Assembly (NCBI RefSeq): GCF_003614185.1
Contig: NZ_KZ987724.1
Coordinates: 352,566 to 416,565 of the forward strand
DNA: 64,000 nt
From: Paenibacillus aceti
GTDB taxonomy: Bacteria > Bacillota > Bacilli > Paenibacillales > Paenibacillaceae
Reading direction: 5' to 3'
The notes below the pieces were generated by a model, which ran no database searches, was not told where the DNA came from, and saw only the letters and a list, made by a program, of their open reading frames with translations. Both the position numbers and the translations under genes were made by a program. Positions 16,709 through 24,333 of this stretch are shown piece after piece (positions within the stretch are counted from its first letter, which is position 1; the number at the start of each line of letters is the position of its first letter).

Positions 16709-17779
16709 ATGTCAAAGCGGATATTGTTTACCGGCGGGGGCTCTGCAGGTCATGTGACGGTGAACATGGCTTTAATTCCTAAGTTTATGGAAATGGGCTG
16801 GGATGTTAAATATATGGGCTCGAAGCAAGGCATTGAAGCAGAGTTAATTCAGAATATGGATCATGTGGAATACATCGGAATATCAACGGGAAAGCTGAGG
16901 CGATATCTGGATTGGGAAAACCTGAAAGACCCTTTTCGTACGATTAAGGGAGTTCTGCAAGCCTATCGATTGATAAGAAGAATGAAGCCGAATGTCGTAT
17001 TCTCAAAAGGTGGCTTTGTTTCCGTCCCTGTAGTTATAGGAGCTTGGCTAAATCGCATCCCTATTATCATTCATGAATCTGATATCACCCCTGGGTTGGC
17101 CAACAAAATTTCTATTCGTTTTGCCTCGAAGATCTGCGTAACATTCCCCGAGACATTAGAACATATCAACAATGACAAGGTATTACATATTGGTGCCATT
17201 GTACGTGAACAATTCATGCATGGCAGTGTACTTAGAGGATTGAACCTGTGCCATTTTACAAGACATAAACCGGTAATTGTCTGTATGGGAGGAAGTTTGG
17301 GGTCCCAGCGGATTAATGAGGTGCTTCGAAGAAATTTGCATCCATTGATGGATAAGTTCCAGATAGTTCATATATGCGGTAAAGGACAAATCGATCCATC
17401 CTATGCTAATTACCGTGGATACAAGCAATTTGAATACGTACATGGAGATTTGGTTGATATTTTGGCCATGGCGGACATCGTAATTTCGCGAGCAGGCTCG
17501 AATTCAATATTCGAGTTCCTATCCCTAAAAAAGCCCATGCTACTGATCCCCCTTTCCAAAGAAGCGAGTAGGGGCGATCAAATACTAAATGCTCTATCGT
17601 TTAAGTCATCGGGCTACTGCGAGGTTTTATTTGAAGAAGACATGAATGACAATTCTTTTATAGACGCTATTAATAAATTATATGACAATAGACACGAAAT
17701 TATTGATAAAATGGAAAATAGAAGTAATAAGGGAACTCTCAGAAAAATGATTGATTTGATTGAAAGTACGTCCATATAG
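16709..17779 (+). CDS. murG: MurG-like UDP-GlcNAc transferase (orphan paralogue)
   Basis: This 356-residue GT28 protein matches MurG throughout: the N-terminal glycine loop [37 protein letters not shown], the second glycine loop [12 protein letters not shown], and the UDP-GlcNAc site [23 protein letters not shown]. MurG adds GlcNAc to lipid I to make lipid II on the inner face of the membrane. This gene is not in a division/cell-wall cluster and is flanked by accessory genes, so it is probably a second copy beside the usual one in the dcw cluster (inference). ATG at 16709 has GAGG eight bases upstream, and a GTG at 16700 and an ATG at 16703 are alternatives. Confidence 0.85.
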   Translation: MSKRILFTGGGSAGHVTVNMALIPKFMEMGWDVKYMGSKQGIEAELIQNMDHVEYIGISTGKLRRYLDWENLKDPFRTIKGVLQAYRLIRRMKPNVVFSKGGFVSVPVVIGAWLNRIPIIIHESDITPGLANKISIRFASKICVTFPETLEHINNDKVLHIGAIVREQFMHGSVLRGLNLCHFTRHKPVIVCMGGSLGSQRINEVLRRNLHPLMDKFQIVHICGKGQIDPSYANYRGYKQFEYVHGDLVDILAMADIVISRAGSNSIFEFLSLKKPMLLIPLSKEASRGDQILNALSFKSSGYCEVLFEEDMNDNSFIDAINKLYDNRHEIIDKMENRSNKGTLRKMIDLIESTSI

Positions 17780-17810
17780 GGTTAAGAGGTGTCGCTAGGG
17801 GGGGGATGAG

Positions 17811-18317
17811 TTGAGGAAGTATTTTGTAATTATTGCTCTATCCGTAATGCTTGTTGCTTGCAATTCTGGACCCAATAACAATCATAAACCGACGGATTCA
17901 TCACACTCCAAATTGTATTTCCTACAGGCCAAAAAACAGGGCTATGTCGTTGCAGGGCCCCCTGGTTTAGCGAATGTGGATAAACTTGAGAAATTCTATG
18001 AGGAGTATTTGAATCAGATAAGTAGCACTGTTGCACTTGCTCATTACACTGATGAAGGCGATCCAATATATGTCGATCTTGAATTTAATGGAGAAGAGAT
18101 TCTATATACGTATGATAACTCTTGGGATGGGTTCGGAGGACAGAATAAAGGAGTACGGAAAACGACCTGTACACAAATGAATAAACGTACCGGGCCGCGA
18201 GGAGATCGTAATGGAACAGAATATTACTTAACCTCTTGTAAGGAAGACATTGGTTATAGCGATCCAGACCGTGAAGAGTATTTCCTGATGTTCATCGATG
18301 ATAAGGAAAGAGAATAA
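17811..18317 (+). CDS. Lipoprotein, DUF4362-like
   Basis: This 168-residue exported protein starts at a TTG with AGGGGGGGATGAG upstream. The lipobox is MLVACN (Cys at residue 17). The rest has the pattern of DUF4362 proteins: LANVDKLEKFYEEY, VALAHYTDEGDPIYVDLEFNGEEI, TYDNSWDGFGG and a C-terminal Cys pair region (TTCTQM…LTSCKED) that may form a disulfide. Function is unknown in this family. It follows the murG-like gene by 31 bases and may share its transcript. Confidence 0.75.
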   Translation: MRKYFVIIALSVMLVACNSGPNNNHKPTDSSHSKLYFLQAKKQGYVVAGPPGLANVDKLEKFYEEYLNQISSTVALAHYTDEGDPIYVDLEFNGEEILYTYDNSWDGFGGQNKGVRKTTCTQMNKRTGPRGDRNGTEYYLTSCKEDIGYSDPDREEYFLMFIDDKERE

Positions 18318-18359
18318 TCAAAAAGGTAGAGAACTACGACAGGTGGAGGCCGACATATT

Positions 18360-18443
18360 GTGATGAATATAAATACTTATGATGTGTTACATGTTTATGA
18401 CACGATCGATTTATACTTAGCCAGGAGTAAGGTGACGATATGA
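18360..18443 (+). CDS. Possible 27-residue leader peptide or gene remnant
   Basis: A GTG at 18360 with GGTGGAGG upstream opens 27 codons (MMNINTYDVLHVYDTIDLYL…) and ends in a TGA that overlaps the next gene's ATG by ATGA. Spacing and overlap look like a real translated unit coupled to the Nudix gene. In this region it could also be the remains of a larger deleted gene. It is too short to assign. Confidence 0.3.
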   Translation: MMNINTYDVLHVYDTIDLYLARSKVTI

Positions 18444-18892
18444 AAGAATACATGAAAGAAATGAGAAAGCTAGTGGGAACTCGTCCCATCATCATGTGCG
18501 GCTCGAGTGTAATTATTAATAATCCAGCTAGGGAAGTTCTAATGATCCATAGAACGGATAATGACACTTGGTGCTTTCCGGGAGGGGCCGTGGAGTTAGG
18601 CGAGAAGGTTGAGGATACGGCGGCAAGGGAAGTGTTCGAAGAAACTGGATTAATTCTAGATAGCTTGAATTTGTTCGGTGTCTTTTCCGGAGAAGATCTG
18701 CACTATAAATACCCGAACGGAGATGAAGTGTATATCGTGGATATTGTATACCAGAGTGACTCCTATAAAGGTGAAGTAAAATTGAACGATGAAGGAAAGG
18801 ACATCAGGTTCTTCAAAATAAATGAGCTGCCCGAGAGAATCAGTCCTCCCGTGCGGCCGGTCGTTGAGGCGTTAAGAAACAGAAGAAGCTAG
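18440..18892 (+). CDS. Nudix hydrolase
   Basis: This 150-residue complete Nudix protein has the catalytic box GGAVELGEKVEDTAAREVFE followed by ETGLIL (G-x5-E-x7-R-E-V-x-E-E-x-G) near residues 53-75, binding Mg for hydrolysis of a nucleoside diphosphate linked to some group. The C-terminal EVKLNDEGKDIRFFKINELPE is typical of MutT-like members. The exact substrate cannot be read. The start overlaps the small upstream frame by four bases, and AAGGTGA lies seven bases upstream. The PPOX pseudogene follows after a short gap. Confidence 0.88.
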   Translation: MKEYMKEMRKLVGTRPIIMCGSSVIINNPAREVLMIHRTDNDTWCFPGGAVELGEKVEDTAAREVFEETGLILDSLNLFGVFSGEDLHYKYPNGDEVYIVDIVYQSDSYKGEVKLNDEGKDIRFFKINELPERISPPVRPVVEALRNRRS

Positions 18893-18918
18893 AGAACAAG
18901 AAGAATTGAGGTGCTGGT

Positions 18919-19124
18919 TTGCAGAAACCTTTTGAAGAAATCTTGTCTTCAGAAGCCGAGATCAGAGATCTCCTGGGTTCCCCCAGTGAGATGGTCATGA
19001 AAAAAGTCATACATCACTTGGACGCTCATTGTCGAAATTAAAGGATCATGTGAATTCATCTGAATATACGGAAGAGGTTATACGGAAAGGGTTAGAGGAG
19101 AGCTACGAGAAGAGATTATATTGA
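18919..19124 (+). pseudogene. Pyridoxamine-phosphate-oxidase-like gene with internal deletion
   Basis: A TTG start after GAGGTG gives QKPFEEILSSEAEIRDLLG and PSEMVMKKVIHHLDAHC, the usual first thirty residues of a PPOX-fold family (FMN-binding split barrel). It then stops near 19042. Another frame supplies LSKLKDHVNSSEYTEEVIRK and ESYEKRLY, which looks like the family's C-terminus. The whole flavin-binding middle of perhaps 140 residues is gone. The family call rests on the N-terminus and is moderate. Confidence 0.55.
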
Positions 19125-19148
19125 ATTAAGTCATTAACCGGAGGAGAC

Positions 19149-19550
19149 ATGATTATGATCACATATTCAGATGTCAAAGAACAAAATGCCCACGATGTAG
19201 CTGAAGTCTTTAGAAATTCTGGAATCAAGCGACCTTATGAAGATGTTGAGAGAATCCAAAGTATGATCGACCATTCAGATATTATGATTACCGCTTGGTC
19301 TGACGGTAAAATGGTTGGGGTTGCCAGAGCGATAACTGACTATTCGTTTTGCTGTTATTTATCTGATCTGGCGGTGGACCAAAGATATCAGAAACAGGGA
19401 ATTGGAAAAGAACTGGTACAACTTGTACGGACAAAAATAGAGGATCAATGTTCATTAATACTAATTTCCGCCCCAACAGCAGTTGAATATTATCCTAGTT
19501 TAGGATTTGAACGATCGGATAAAGCATTTTTGATAAGAAGAGACCGGTGA
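19149..19550 (+). CDS. GNAT acetyltransferase
   Basis: This 133-residue compact GNAT has DLAVDQRYQKQGIGKELVQLV (Q-K-Q-G-I-G-K loop) near residue 80 and the end YYPSLGFERSDKAFLI. This short form (N-terminal SGIKRPYEDVERIQSMIDHSD) is common in Firmicutes and its substrate is unknown. CCGGAGGAG precedes the ATG by five bases. It stands alone after the PPOX remnant. Confidence 0.85.
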   Translation: MIMITYSDVKEQNAHDVAEVFRNSGIKRPYEDVERIQSMIDHSDIMITAWSDGKMVGVARAITDYSFCCYLSDLAVDQRYQKQGIGKELVQLVRTKIEDQCSLILISAPTAVEYYPSLGFERSDKAFLIRRDR

Positions 19551-19644
19551 GCAAATCAAAGTGTTGATATCCAGAAACATATCAAGTGCTCCTACATATT
19601 CATGAATTACTGAACGTATCCAACGTTAAGGAAGGGGAAGAGTG

Positions 19645-20040
19645 ATGGAGGCAGGCTTTTTGATTAGACTTGGAGCCACGTTATTAGACGCAATTCTCAT
19701 TGGAATTGCTATTGCCATTGTTTCTTATATTATTACGGGTGATCCGGATAGTGGGCTAGTAAGAGACATGTTGAGGCTTTTATACGGATTATTGGTTCCT
19801 ATTCTTTGGGGAGGATATACGGTCGGAAAGCGTATCTGTGGCATTAAAATAAGAAAGGTCGATGATTACTCTCCCCCTGGACTTGGAACCATGCTGTTAC
19901 GCAACATTGTTGCAGGAGTAGTTTATACCCTGACTCTTGGTATTGGTCTGATCATCAGTGCATTTATGGTGGGTATGCGGGAGGATCGGAGAGCGATCCA
20001 TGATTTTATTGCGGGAACAGAAGTTGTATATGATAAATAA
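19645..20040 (+). CDS. RDD-family membrane protein
   Basis: This 131-residue protein has the RDD pattern: an N-terminal GFLIRLGATLLDAILIGI (Arg and Asp in the first helix), GYTVGKRICGIKIRK in the middle, and EDRRAIHDFIAGTEVVYD at the end. Three to four membrane helices are visible. Function is unknown, and transport of small solutes has been proposed for some RDD proteins. GGAAGGGGAAG precedes, and GTG at 19642 is an alternative start. Confidence 0.85.
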   Translation: MEAGFLIRLGATLLDAILIGIAIAIVSYIITGDPDSGLVRDMLRLLYGLLVPILWGGYTVGKRICGIKIRKVDDYSPPGLGTMLLRNIVAGVVYTLTLGIGLIISAFMVGMREDRRAIHDFIAGTEVVYDK

Positions 20041-20105
20041 ACCAGATTACACTAAACCATCATGAGCCCCGATTTTAAAAATTATGATGAAGGAGGATGC
20101 CCTTT

Positions 20106-20453
20106 TTGCTGAAACCAAAAAACAATGTAAGAGTCGGGTGGATATGGGTTACTGCTTGCTTAATGATAATAATACTTGGCAGTAATCACTTGTATGGCTA
20201 CTCATTCATAGACAGCTTCTTGGATGGTATTGGGATTGGAAGCTGGACTAAAGAGGGGAAGCTAGGCTTGCACATATCAGCAGTCATTGCGCTCCCCCTG
20301 CTATTGTTTTGCTTCATTCAATCAGTACGCTATATGAAGAAAAGATATCCCAACATCGCTATAACTTTGTTTATTGGTATCTTCGTGCTAAGTAGCATAT
20401 ATCCAAAAATAACAGAACATGTTGTCAGATTCAGTGAATTTTTAATCGGGTAG
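20106..20453 (+). CDS. Hypothetical membrane protein
   Basis: This 115-residue protein has three hydrophobic segments (VGWIWVTACLMIIILGS, SAVIALPLLLFCFIQS, IAITLFIGIFVLSS). TTG at 20106 is preferred over ATG at 20097 because AGGAGG directly abuts the ATG but lies nine bases before the TTG. The family is not recognised. It sits between the RDD and HD-domain genes in the same direction. Confidence 0.6.
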   Translation: MLKPKNNVRVGWIWVTACLMIIILGSNHLYGYSFIDSFLDGIGIGSWTKEGKLGLHISAVIALPLLLFCFIQSVRYMKKRYPNIAITLFIGIFVLSSIYPKITEHVVRFSEFLIG

Positions 20454-20478
20454 AATAAGTGGCAAAGAGGGGATGATG

Positions 20479-21105
20479 ATGCAGCACTCCATTTTTAGGC
20501 TATTGACGGATCATATACTTTTTACGGGAGATTTACAGCAAGATATCCAATCGTTTTTAACTGCAAATCAGTGTGAAGACATTGCAAAGCACTGTATGGA
20601 GGTTGGGAATGAAGCAAAAAGAATTGCATTGATGTTCGGGGCTGATCCTGGTTCAGCAGAAATTGCAGGCTGGTTGCATGATATCAGTGCTGTGTATCCA
20701 AACCATGAAAGAATAGAAGTAGCGAAACAATTACAGATTGAAATATATCCCGAAGAGGAGATATTTCCAATGATTATCCATCAGCGACTATCAAAGGTTA
20801 TGGCTAGTGAAATCTTTAAAATTGATGATCAGGAAATATTAGATGCAATAGGATGCCATACGACGCTGAGATCAGATGCAACATTATTGGATCAAGTATT
20901 GTTCGTCGCGGATAAAATTTCATGGGACCAGAATGGAACTCCTCCTTACTTAGAGAAGCTTAATTGTAATCTGGAAGTATCACTAACTCATGGAGCATTT
21001 GCTTATGTCCATTTTTTGTGGACACAGAGAGAGAACTTGAAAGTAATTCATCCTTGGTTAAGAGAGGCATATGAAGACTTAAAGGGTAAAGTTCAGTTAG
21101 TGTAG
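20479..21105 (+). CDS. HD-domain phosphohydrolase, YqeK-like
   Basis: This 208-residue protein carries the metal-binding HD pattern of the YqeK (diadenosine tetraphosphate hydrolase) group: AKHCMEVGNEAKRIALMFG, the HD pair in AGWLHDISAVYPNHER, AIGCHTT, and the late Asp in VLFVADKISWDQN. YqeK enzymes cleave Ap4A to two ADP. This gene is away from the usual nadD-yqeK-rsfS cluster, so it is likely a paralogue with related but uncertain activity. ATG at 20479 has AGAGGGG six bases upstream, and two in-frame ATGs precede it. It converges on the DUF6809-like gene. Confidence 0.78.
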   Translation: MQHSIFRLLTDHILFTGDLQQDIQSFLTANQCEDIAKHCMEVGNEAKRIALMFGADPGSAEIAGWLHDISAVYPNHERIEVAKQLQIEIYPEEEIFPMIIHQRLSKVMASEIFKIDDQEILDAIGCHTTLRSDATLLDQVLFVADKISWDQNGTPPYLEKLNCNLEVSLTHGAFAYVHFLWTQRENLKVIHPWLREAYEDLKGKVQLV

Positions 21106-21127
21106 AACTAATCTACAACCACTATAA

Positions 21128-21427
21128 TTAAGGAAGATCTCCAGACTGTTTACAAGACAATAGTTTAAGGAGTTGAGCTCCATCCTTTAAGCCTTGTTTA
21201 TAGATAAAATCCTGAGAAATCGAATGAAGATAATTCACAAGGTCTTCATATTGGAATAACAAATCATGGGCATCTTCCGGTAAGGTTGTTTTTAAGATGT
21301 TGAAATAATCCGTACATTTATGGGACAATGTTTTAAATTGATCATGGTGTGATTTTAGGTATGTGCTAATATGATTTGATCGTTCATCAGTAAGTTGTTG
21401 AAGTGTATTTTCTAGAGTATTCATCAT
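21128..21427 (-). CDS. DUF6809-like small protein
   Basis: This 99-residue helical protein has the pattern LENTLQQLTDERSNHISTYL…, LLFQYEDLVNYLHSISQDFIYKQGLKDGAQLLKLL. The last part (FIYKQGLKDGAQLLKLL) matches the usual end of DUF6809-type proteins, whose role is unknown. AGAGGTG lies six bases before the ATG at 21427. It is divergent from the XRE regulator, with a palindrome-rich spacer that probably serves both genes. Confidence 0.65.
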   Translation of the reverse strand: MMNTLENTLQQLTDERSNHISTYLKSHHDQFKTLSHKCTDYFNILKTTLPEDAHDLLFQYEDLVNYLHSISQDFIYKQGLKDGAQLLKLLSCKQSGDLP

Positions 21428-21454
21428 ATTCACCTCTTTAATTTAACTCTATAA

Positions 21455-21477
21455 GGTTATTATATAACCCTATAGGG
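21455..21477. promoter_or_regulatory. Overlapping palindromes; likely operator for the XRE regulator
   Basis: GGTTAT-TAT-ATAACC (21455-21469) and CCCTATAGGG (21468-21477) are both perfect palindromes in the roughly 100-base divergent spacer between the DUF6809-like gene and the XRE gene. Their position suits autoregulation by the XRE protein. Confidence 0.5.
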
Positions 21478-21524
21478 TCAAAGTAAAGATTTTTTTAGAA
21501 TGCAACAATAGAGGAGAGAATAGC

Positions 21525-21749
21525 ATGGTAAAGTGTCATTTGAGAAGGCTTATGGCAGATCACAAAATTGATGATATTACGCAGCTTATGAAGTTATCTG
21601 GTCTAAGTCGCAATGCAATTAATAAATTATATAGAGAAGAAAATATAGAAACAATCAAAATGGAAACTCTCTTTAAATTATGCGACACTTTCAATTGCAG
21701 TTTATCGGATCTTGTTGAATACATACCGAAATCAGAGGCTAACAAGTGA
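21525..21749 (+). CDS. XRE/Cro-type transcriptional regulator
   Basis: This 74-residue protein is almost entirely a helix-turn-helix of the HTH_26/Cro type: LRRLMADHKIDDITQLMKLSG (helix 1-2), LSRNAINKLYREE (recognition helix), then ETLFKLCDTFNCSLSDLVEYIP. There is no extra sensing domain, so it is probably a small DNA-binding autoregulator. GAGGAGAG lies eight bases upstream. It is divergent from the DUF6809-like gene, a pairing often seen in mobile or accessory regions. Confidence 0.85.
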   Translation: MVKCHLRRLMADHKIDDITQLMKLSGLSRNAINKLYREENIETIKMETLFKLCDTFNCSLSDLVEYIPKSEANK

Positions 21750-21895
21750 GGGAGGCTCCCAAGGAATTATTGCTAGTGATTGAGATAACTAAGAATTTTG
21801 AGATTATTCAAGGGAGCATTTTGGATCATAGCAGTATGAAGAACGTTTATGCTCCTGCAAGCAGCGTAGACTCACTAAAAAAATAGGTCATCCCC

Positions 21896-21937
21896 AACCC
21901 AGTCGAGATAAAAGCTGTCTAAGGCTGGGTTGTTTTC
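21896..21937 (+). terminator. Rho-independent terminator
   Basis: CAACCCAG pairs with CTGGGTTG across about 24 bases and is followed by TTTTC. Between the XRE stop (21749) and here lies a gap of about 140 bases, with only a 45-codon frame ending at 21886 that I cannot assign. Confidence 0.65.
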
Positions 21938-22039
21938 ATAGAATGGGAAGGAGAATATTTCAAAATCGATCACAAAATATAGGAACGTACATTCCCTTTT
22001 ATGTGGTATAATTTCCCCATGGATTATAGGAGGGAAAAT

Positions 22040-22504
22040 ATGAAGCAATCGTTGATTTCTGAATTAGAGGGATTTATCGGCTTTGTCAAAACTTTGGACG
22101 CCTTATCAGATGAAATTTGGGATGCGCCACTAAGCAAAGGTAAATGGAGTATTCATGACATGATTACGCACATTATGAGATGGGACGAGTATTTCAATAA
22201 TTTTACATTTCCGATGCTAACCGAGACTGAGCTTTCTGAACTTCGAGAACACCCGGATTATTTAGCATTCAATGAACAGTCTATTAGATATGGAAAGGGA
22301 AGAACCAAGAATGAAATTATCGAGGAAGCCATTAGGAATCGCCAGCTGATGGTATCTAATCTGAGCAAGCTCGAGGACAGTAAGTTTTCCGTGGTCTATC
22401 CAGGAGATCGGGGATTCACGATTGAATCCTACTTGACGGAGTTTTTCGTGTCGCATGACAAGCACCATATGGAACAAATCCAAGCTTATCTTATGAAAAA
22501 ATGA
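22040..22504 (+). CDS. DinB-family protein
   Basis: This 154-residue four-helix protein of the DinB/YfiT superfamily has LDALSDEIWDAPLSKGKWSIHDMITHIMRWDEYF at the N-terminus (first metal His in DMITHIM) and FFVSHDKHHMEQIQAYL at the end (the HDKHH histidine group). These are putative metal-dependent transferases (thiol or bacillithiol S-transferases in some cases), and the substrate here is unknown. ATG at 22040 is chosen for the AGGAGGG seven bases upstream. Confidence 0.85.
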   Translation: MKQSLISELEGFIGFVKTLDALSDEIWDAPLSKGKWSIHDMITHIMRWDEYFNNFTFPMLTETELSELREHPDYLAFNEQSIRYGKGRTKNEIIEEAIRNRQLMVSNLSKLEDSKFSVVYPGDRGFTIESYLTEFFVSHDKHHMEQIQAYLMKK

Positions 22505-22525
22505 TATAGAATCAAGGGAGTAGGG

Positions 22526-23041
22526 ATGAAGAAAATAATTATTGTTTTAGCGAGTGTTTTTCTACTTTCGAATGCGATTTGGGGATTTATGTATTTTAAA
22601 GAAGCCAAGGAACCCTTAAACACAAATGTGCAAATTTATAGCTTGAGTGGTGAGGGGGAGAATTGGGATGTGATCAATTACAAAATTATTGTCTCGTCGA
22701 CTAGCATTCTACGTGGACATGGAAGCTTGGTATATAAAGGGGAGCCCCAGAATATCGAGAATAGCTCTTATTATATGTTCGAAGCTCAAGAAAAAAACAA
22801 GGACAATATCTACCAAACGGTCTATGTAAAAGAGGTAATATCCAATAACGGTTCAGTATCCATTCTGAACAATATTAATGATATAGGTTCTATGACAAGT
22901 GTGTATTCCTATGATGAATTGGAGAAGGATAGACAGAATTATGCAAGCTCTACCTTAACCATTACCTGGAATGATAATGAAGGCAAGCTTCACTCGGAAA
23001 CAGTTGATCTTGATATTGATAATGAGATATTTCTAAAATAA
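22526..23041 (+). CDS. Hypothetical membrane-anchored protein
   Basis: This 171-residue protein has one N-terminal hydrophobic segment (IIIVLASVFLLSNAIWGFMYF) that acts as signal or anchor. A beta-rich extracellular domain follows without motifs I recognise, with a repeat-like run ISNNGSVSILNNINDIGS. AAGGGAG lies upstream. It follows the DinB gene by 21 bases and may be cotranscribed. Confidence 0.65.
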   Translation: MKKIIIVLASVFLLSNAIWGFMYFKEAKEPLNTNVQIYSLSGEGENWDVINYKIIVSSTSILRGHGSLVYKGEPQNIENSSYYMFEAQEKNKDNIYQTVYVKEVISNNGSVSILNNINDIGSMTSVYSYDELEKDRQNYASSTLTITWNDNEGKLHSETVDLDIDNEIFLK

Positions 23042-23191
23042 TGCCGGGATGATCCCTGAAATCAAATGGGCTGGGAAGCAATTAACATAACGGAGTGATT
23101 AAAGCTCGAACATATCAACAATAAATGCGTCAGTACGTCTGAGGTTGCAACAAGGAAATTAATTTAAGCCCCCCTTAAATAGGAGGAGACC

Positions 23192-23596
23192 ATGCCAAAT
23201 CATAGAGTTGTCACGATTGAAGAAATTAATAAGCTAGTTGGTTATCTTGAATATTTTCAGGATCCGAACCGTGTTTTGTTCACTGAGGTCAATGGATATA
23301 TCCTTGAAAGTGAAGAAGTAAGCAAATTTCGCCGAGATCTGGATGATACAGGATTTCTAGTAGTTTTTGACTGGACTAGCTGGATTAATGACAATGAGGT
23401 ATTCAGGGATATAGATAACAATATTCAAGAGCATATCAGGAATGCAGATCTGGATACCCTTAGACAATTAATGACTAGTTATATACGCGGAGACAGGTTT
23501 AATGAGGGGTTATTTATTCATGTGATTCAAAAGGGACATATATCAAATATATTATTAAGACTTCAGGAATTAGGGAGATATAACGATGAACTCTAA
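23192..23596 (+). CDS. Hypothetical protein, DUF6508-like
   Basis: This 134-residue soluble protein contains GFLVVFDWTSWINDNEVF, NADLDTLRQLMTSYIRGDRFNEG and HVIQKGHISNILLRLQEL. This arrangement (F-W-W, then D-L-x-T-x-R-L-T-x-R-x-E-R-F-x-E-G, then GH-I) resembles DUF6508 proteins of unknown function. AGGAGGAG lies a few bases upstream. Its 3' end overlaps the next GNAT start by 11 bases, suggesting translational coupling. Confidence 0.7.
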   Translation: MPNHRVVTIEEINKLVGYLEYFQDPNRVLFTEVNGYILESEEVSKFRRDLDDTGFLVVFDWTSWINDNEVFRDIDNNIQEHIRNADLDTLRQLMTSYIRGDRFNEGLFIHVIQKGHISNILLRLQELGRYNDEL

Positions 23597-24116
23597 ACCA
23601 ATGACAATTAATGATTATCTGAACAGCGTAGACAAGTATGAGAAGGAGGCATCGATAAGAGATTTTAATGTGAGACCGCTTACACGTAGCAACTGGGAAG
23701 AAGCCGTTAAAATAACTCTGGAGGATCAACAGCGACAGTTTGTCCCTTCGGTAATGGAGGGAATCGCCTATGCCTATCTTAAGCCATGGGATGAAGCGCT
23801 CGATCCCTATGTATTAGAGCTGGAAGGAGAAATCATCGGATTTTTCTATTTAAGCTATACTCCAGACAGTACAGATAATTATTGGATTGGCGGCTTTCAA
23901 ATTGATAAGTTCTATCAAGGTAGGGGCTACGGGAAGCAAGCCGTGGGAGCCATGATCGACTTCATCATTGAGCGGCATCCCAAGTGTGAAGTTATTTCAT
24001 TAACCGTTGAACCGGAAAATATTAAAGCTCAGAATCTGTATAGGAGTATGCTGTTCACGAGTGAGAACGAGACTAATCAGAATAACGAGATCATATACAG
24101 ACTGCAGGTGAAATGA
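23586..24116 (+). CDS. GNAT acetyltransferase
   Basis: This 176-residue GNAT has the loop GGFQIDKFYQGRGYGKQAVG (Q-G-R-G-Y-G-K) near residue 110 and the terminal VEPENIKAQNLYRSMLFTSEN. The N-terminal VRPLTRSNWEEAVKITLEDQQ…FVPSVMEGIAYAYL resembles the spermine/spermidine acetyltransferase (Bltd/PaiA-like) subgroup, so a polyamine substrate is possible. It overlaps the upstream gene by 11 bases and is followed by a repeat cluster. Confidence 0.85.
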   Translation: MNSKPMTINDYLNSVDKYEKEASIRDFNVRPLTRSNWEEAVKITLEDQQRQFVPSVMEGIAYAYLKPWDEALDPYVLELEGEIIGFFYLSYTPDSTDNYWIGGFQIDKFYQGRGYGKQAVGAMIDFIIERHPKCEVISLTVEPENIKAQNLYRSMLFTSENETNQNNEIIYRLQVK

Positions 24117-24185
24117 GGGGCGCCAGAGCGACCGATTTAGTGCTTATATGCAATTATATTCGTCCTTTACGGCCTGTATTGAGAA

Positions 24186-24320
24186 AATAGCTGCTTTTAT
24201 ACAATTATTCGGATGGTTTTCCGGTAAACGGGGGCTTAGATCAAGGAATAGTTGTATTTTTGCAGCTATTTTCAAATTTCGGGCTATTTTCCTGGGAATA
24301 GGTGTATTTCTGCAACTATC
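24186..24320. repeat. Cluster of family-C inverted repeats
   Basis: Three units, AATAGCTG…CAATTATT (24186-24209), AATAGTTG…CAGCTATT (24247-24270) and AATAGGTG…CAACTATC (24297-24320), each have eight-base arms and an eight-base spacer, often TATTTNTG. They lie in the convergent gap between the GNAT gene and the minus-strand methyltransferase-like gene. They are the same family as 11832-11968. Confidence 0.8.
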
Positions 24321-24333
24321 GGTCACCAGCCAA

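Noticed and set aside
16588-16782. 64-codon frame before the murG-like gene
   Set aside because: It overlaps the family-B repeats and the true murG start in another frame and has no ribosome site.
21752-21886. 45-codon frame ending SMKNVYAPASSVDSLKK after the XRE gene
   Set aside because: It has no clear start or ribosome site and no recognised family. It could be the tail of a lost gene but cannot be supported.
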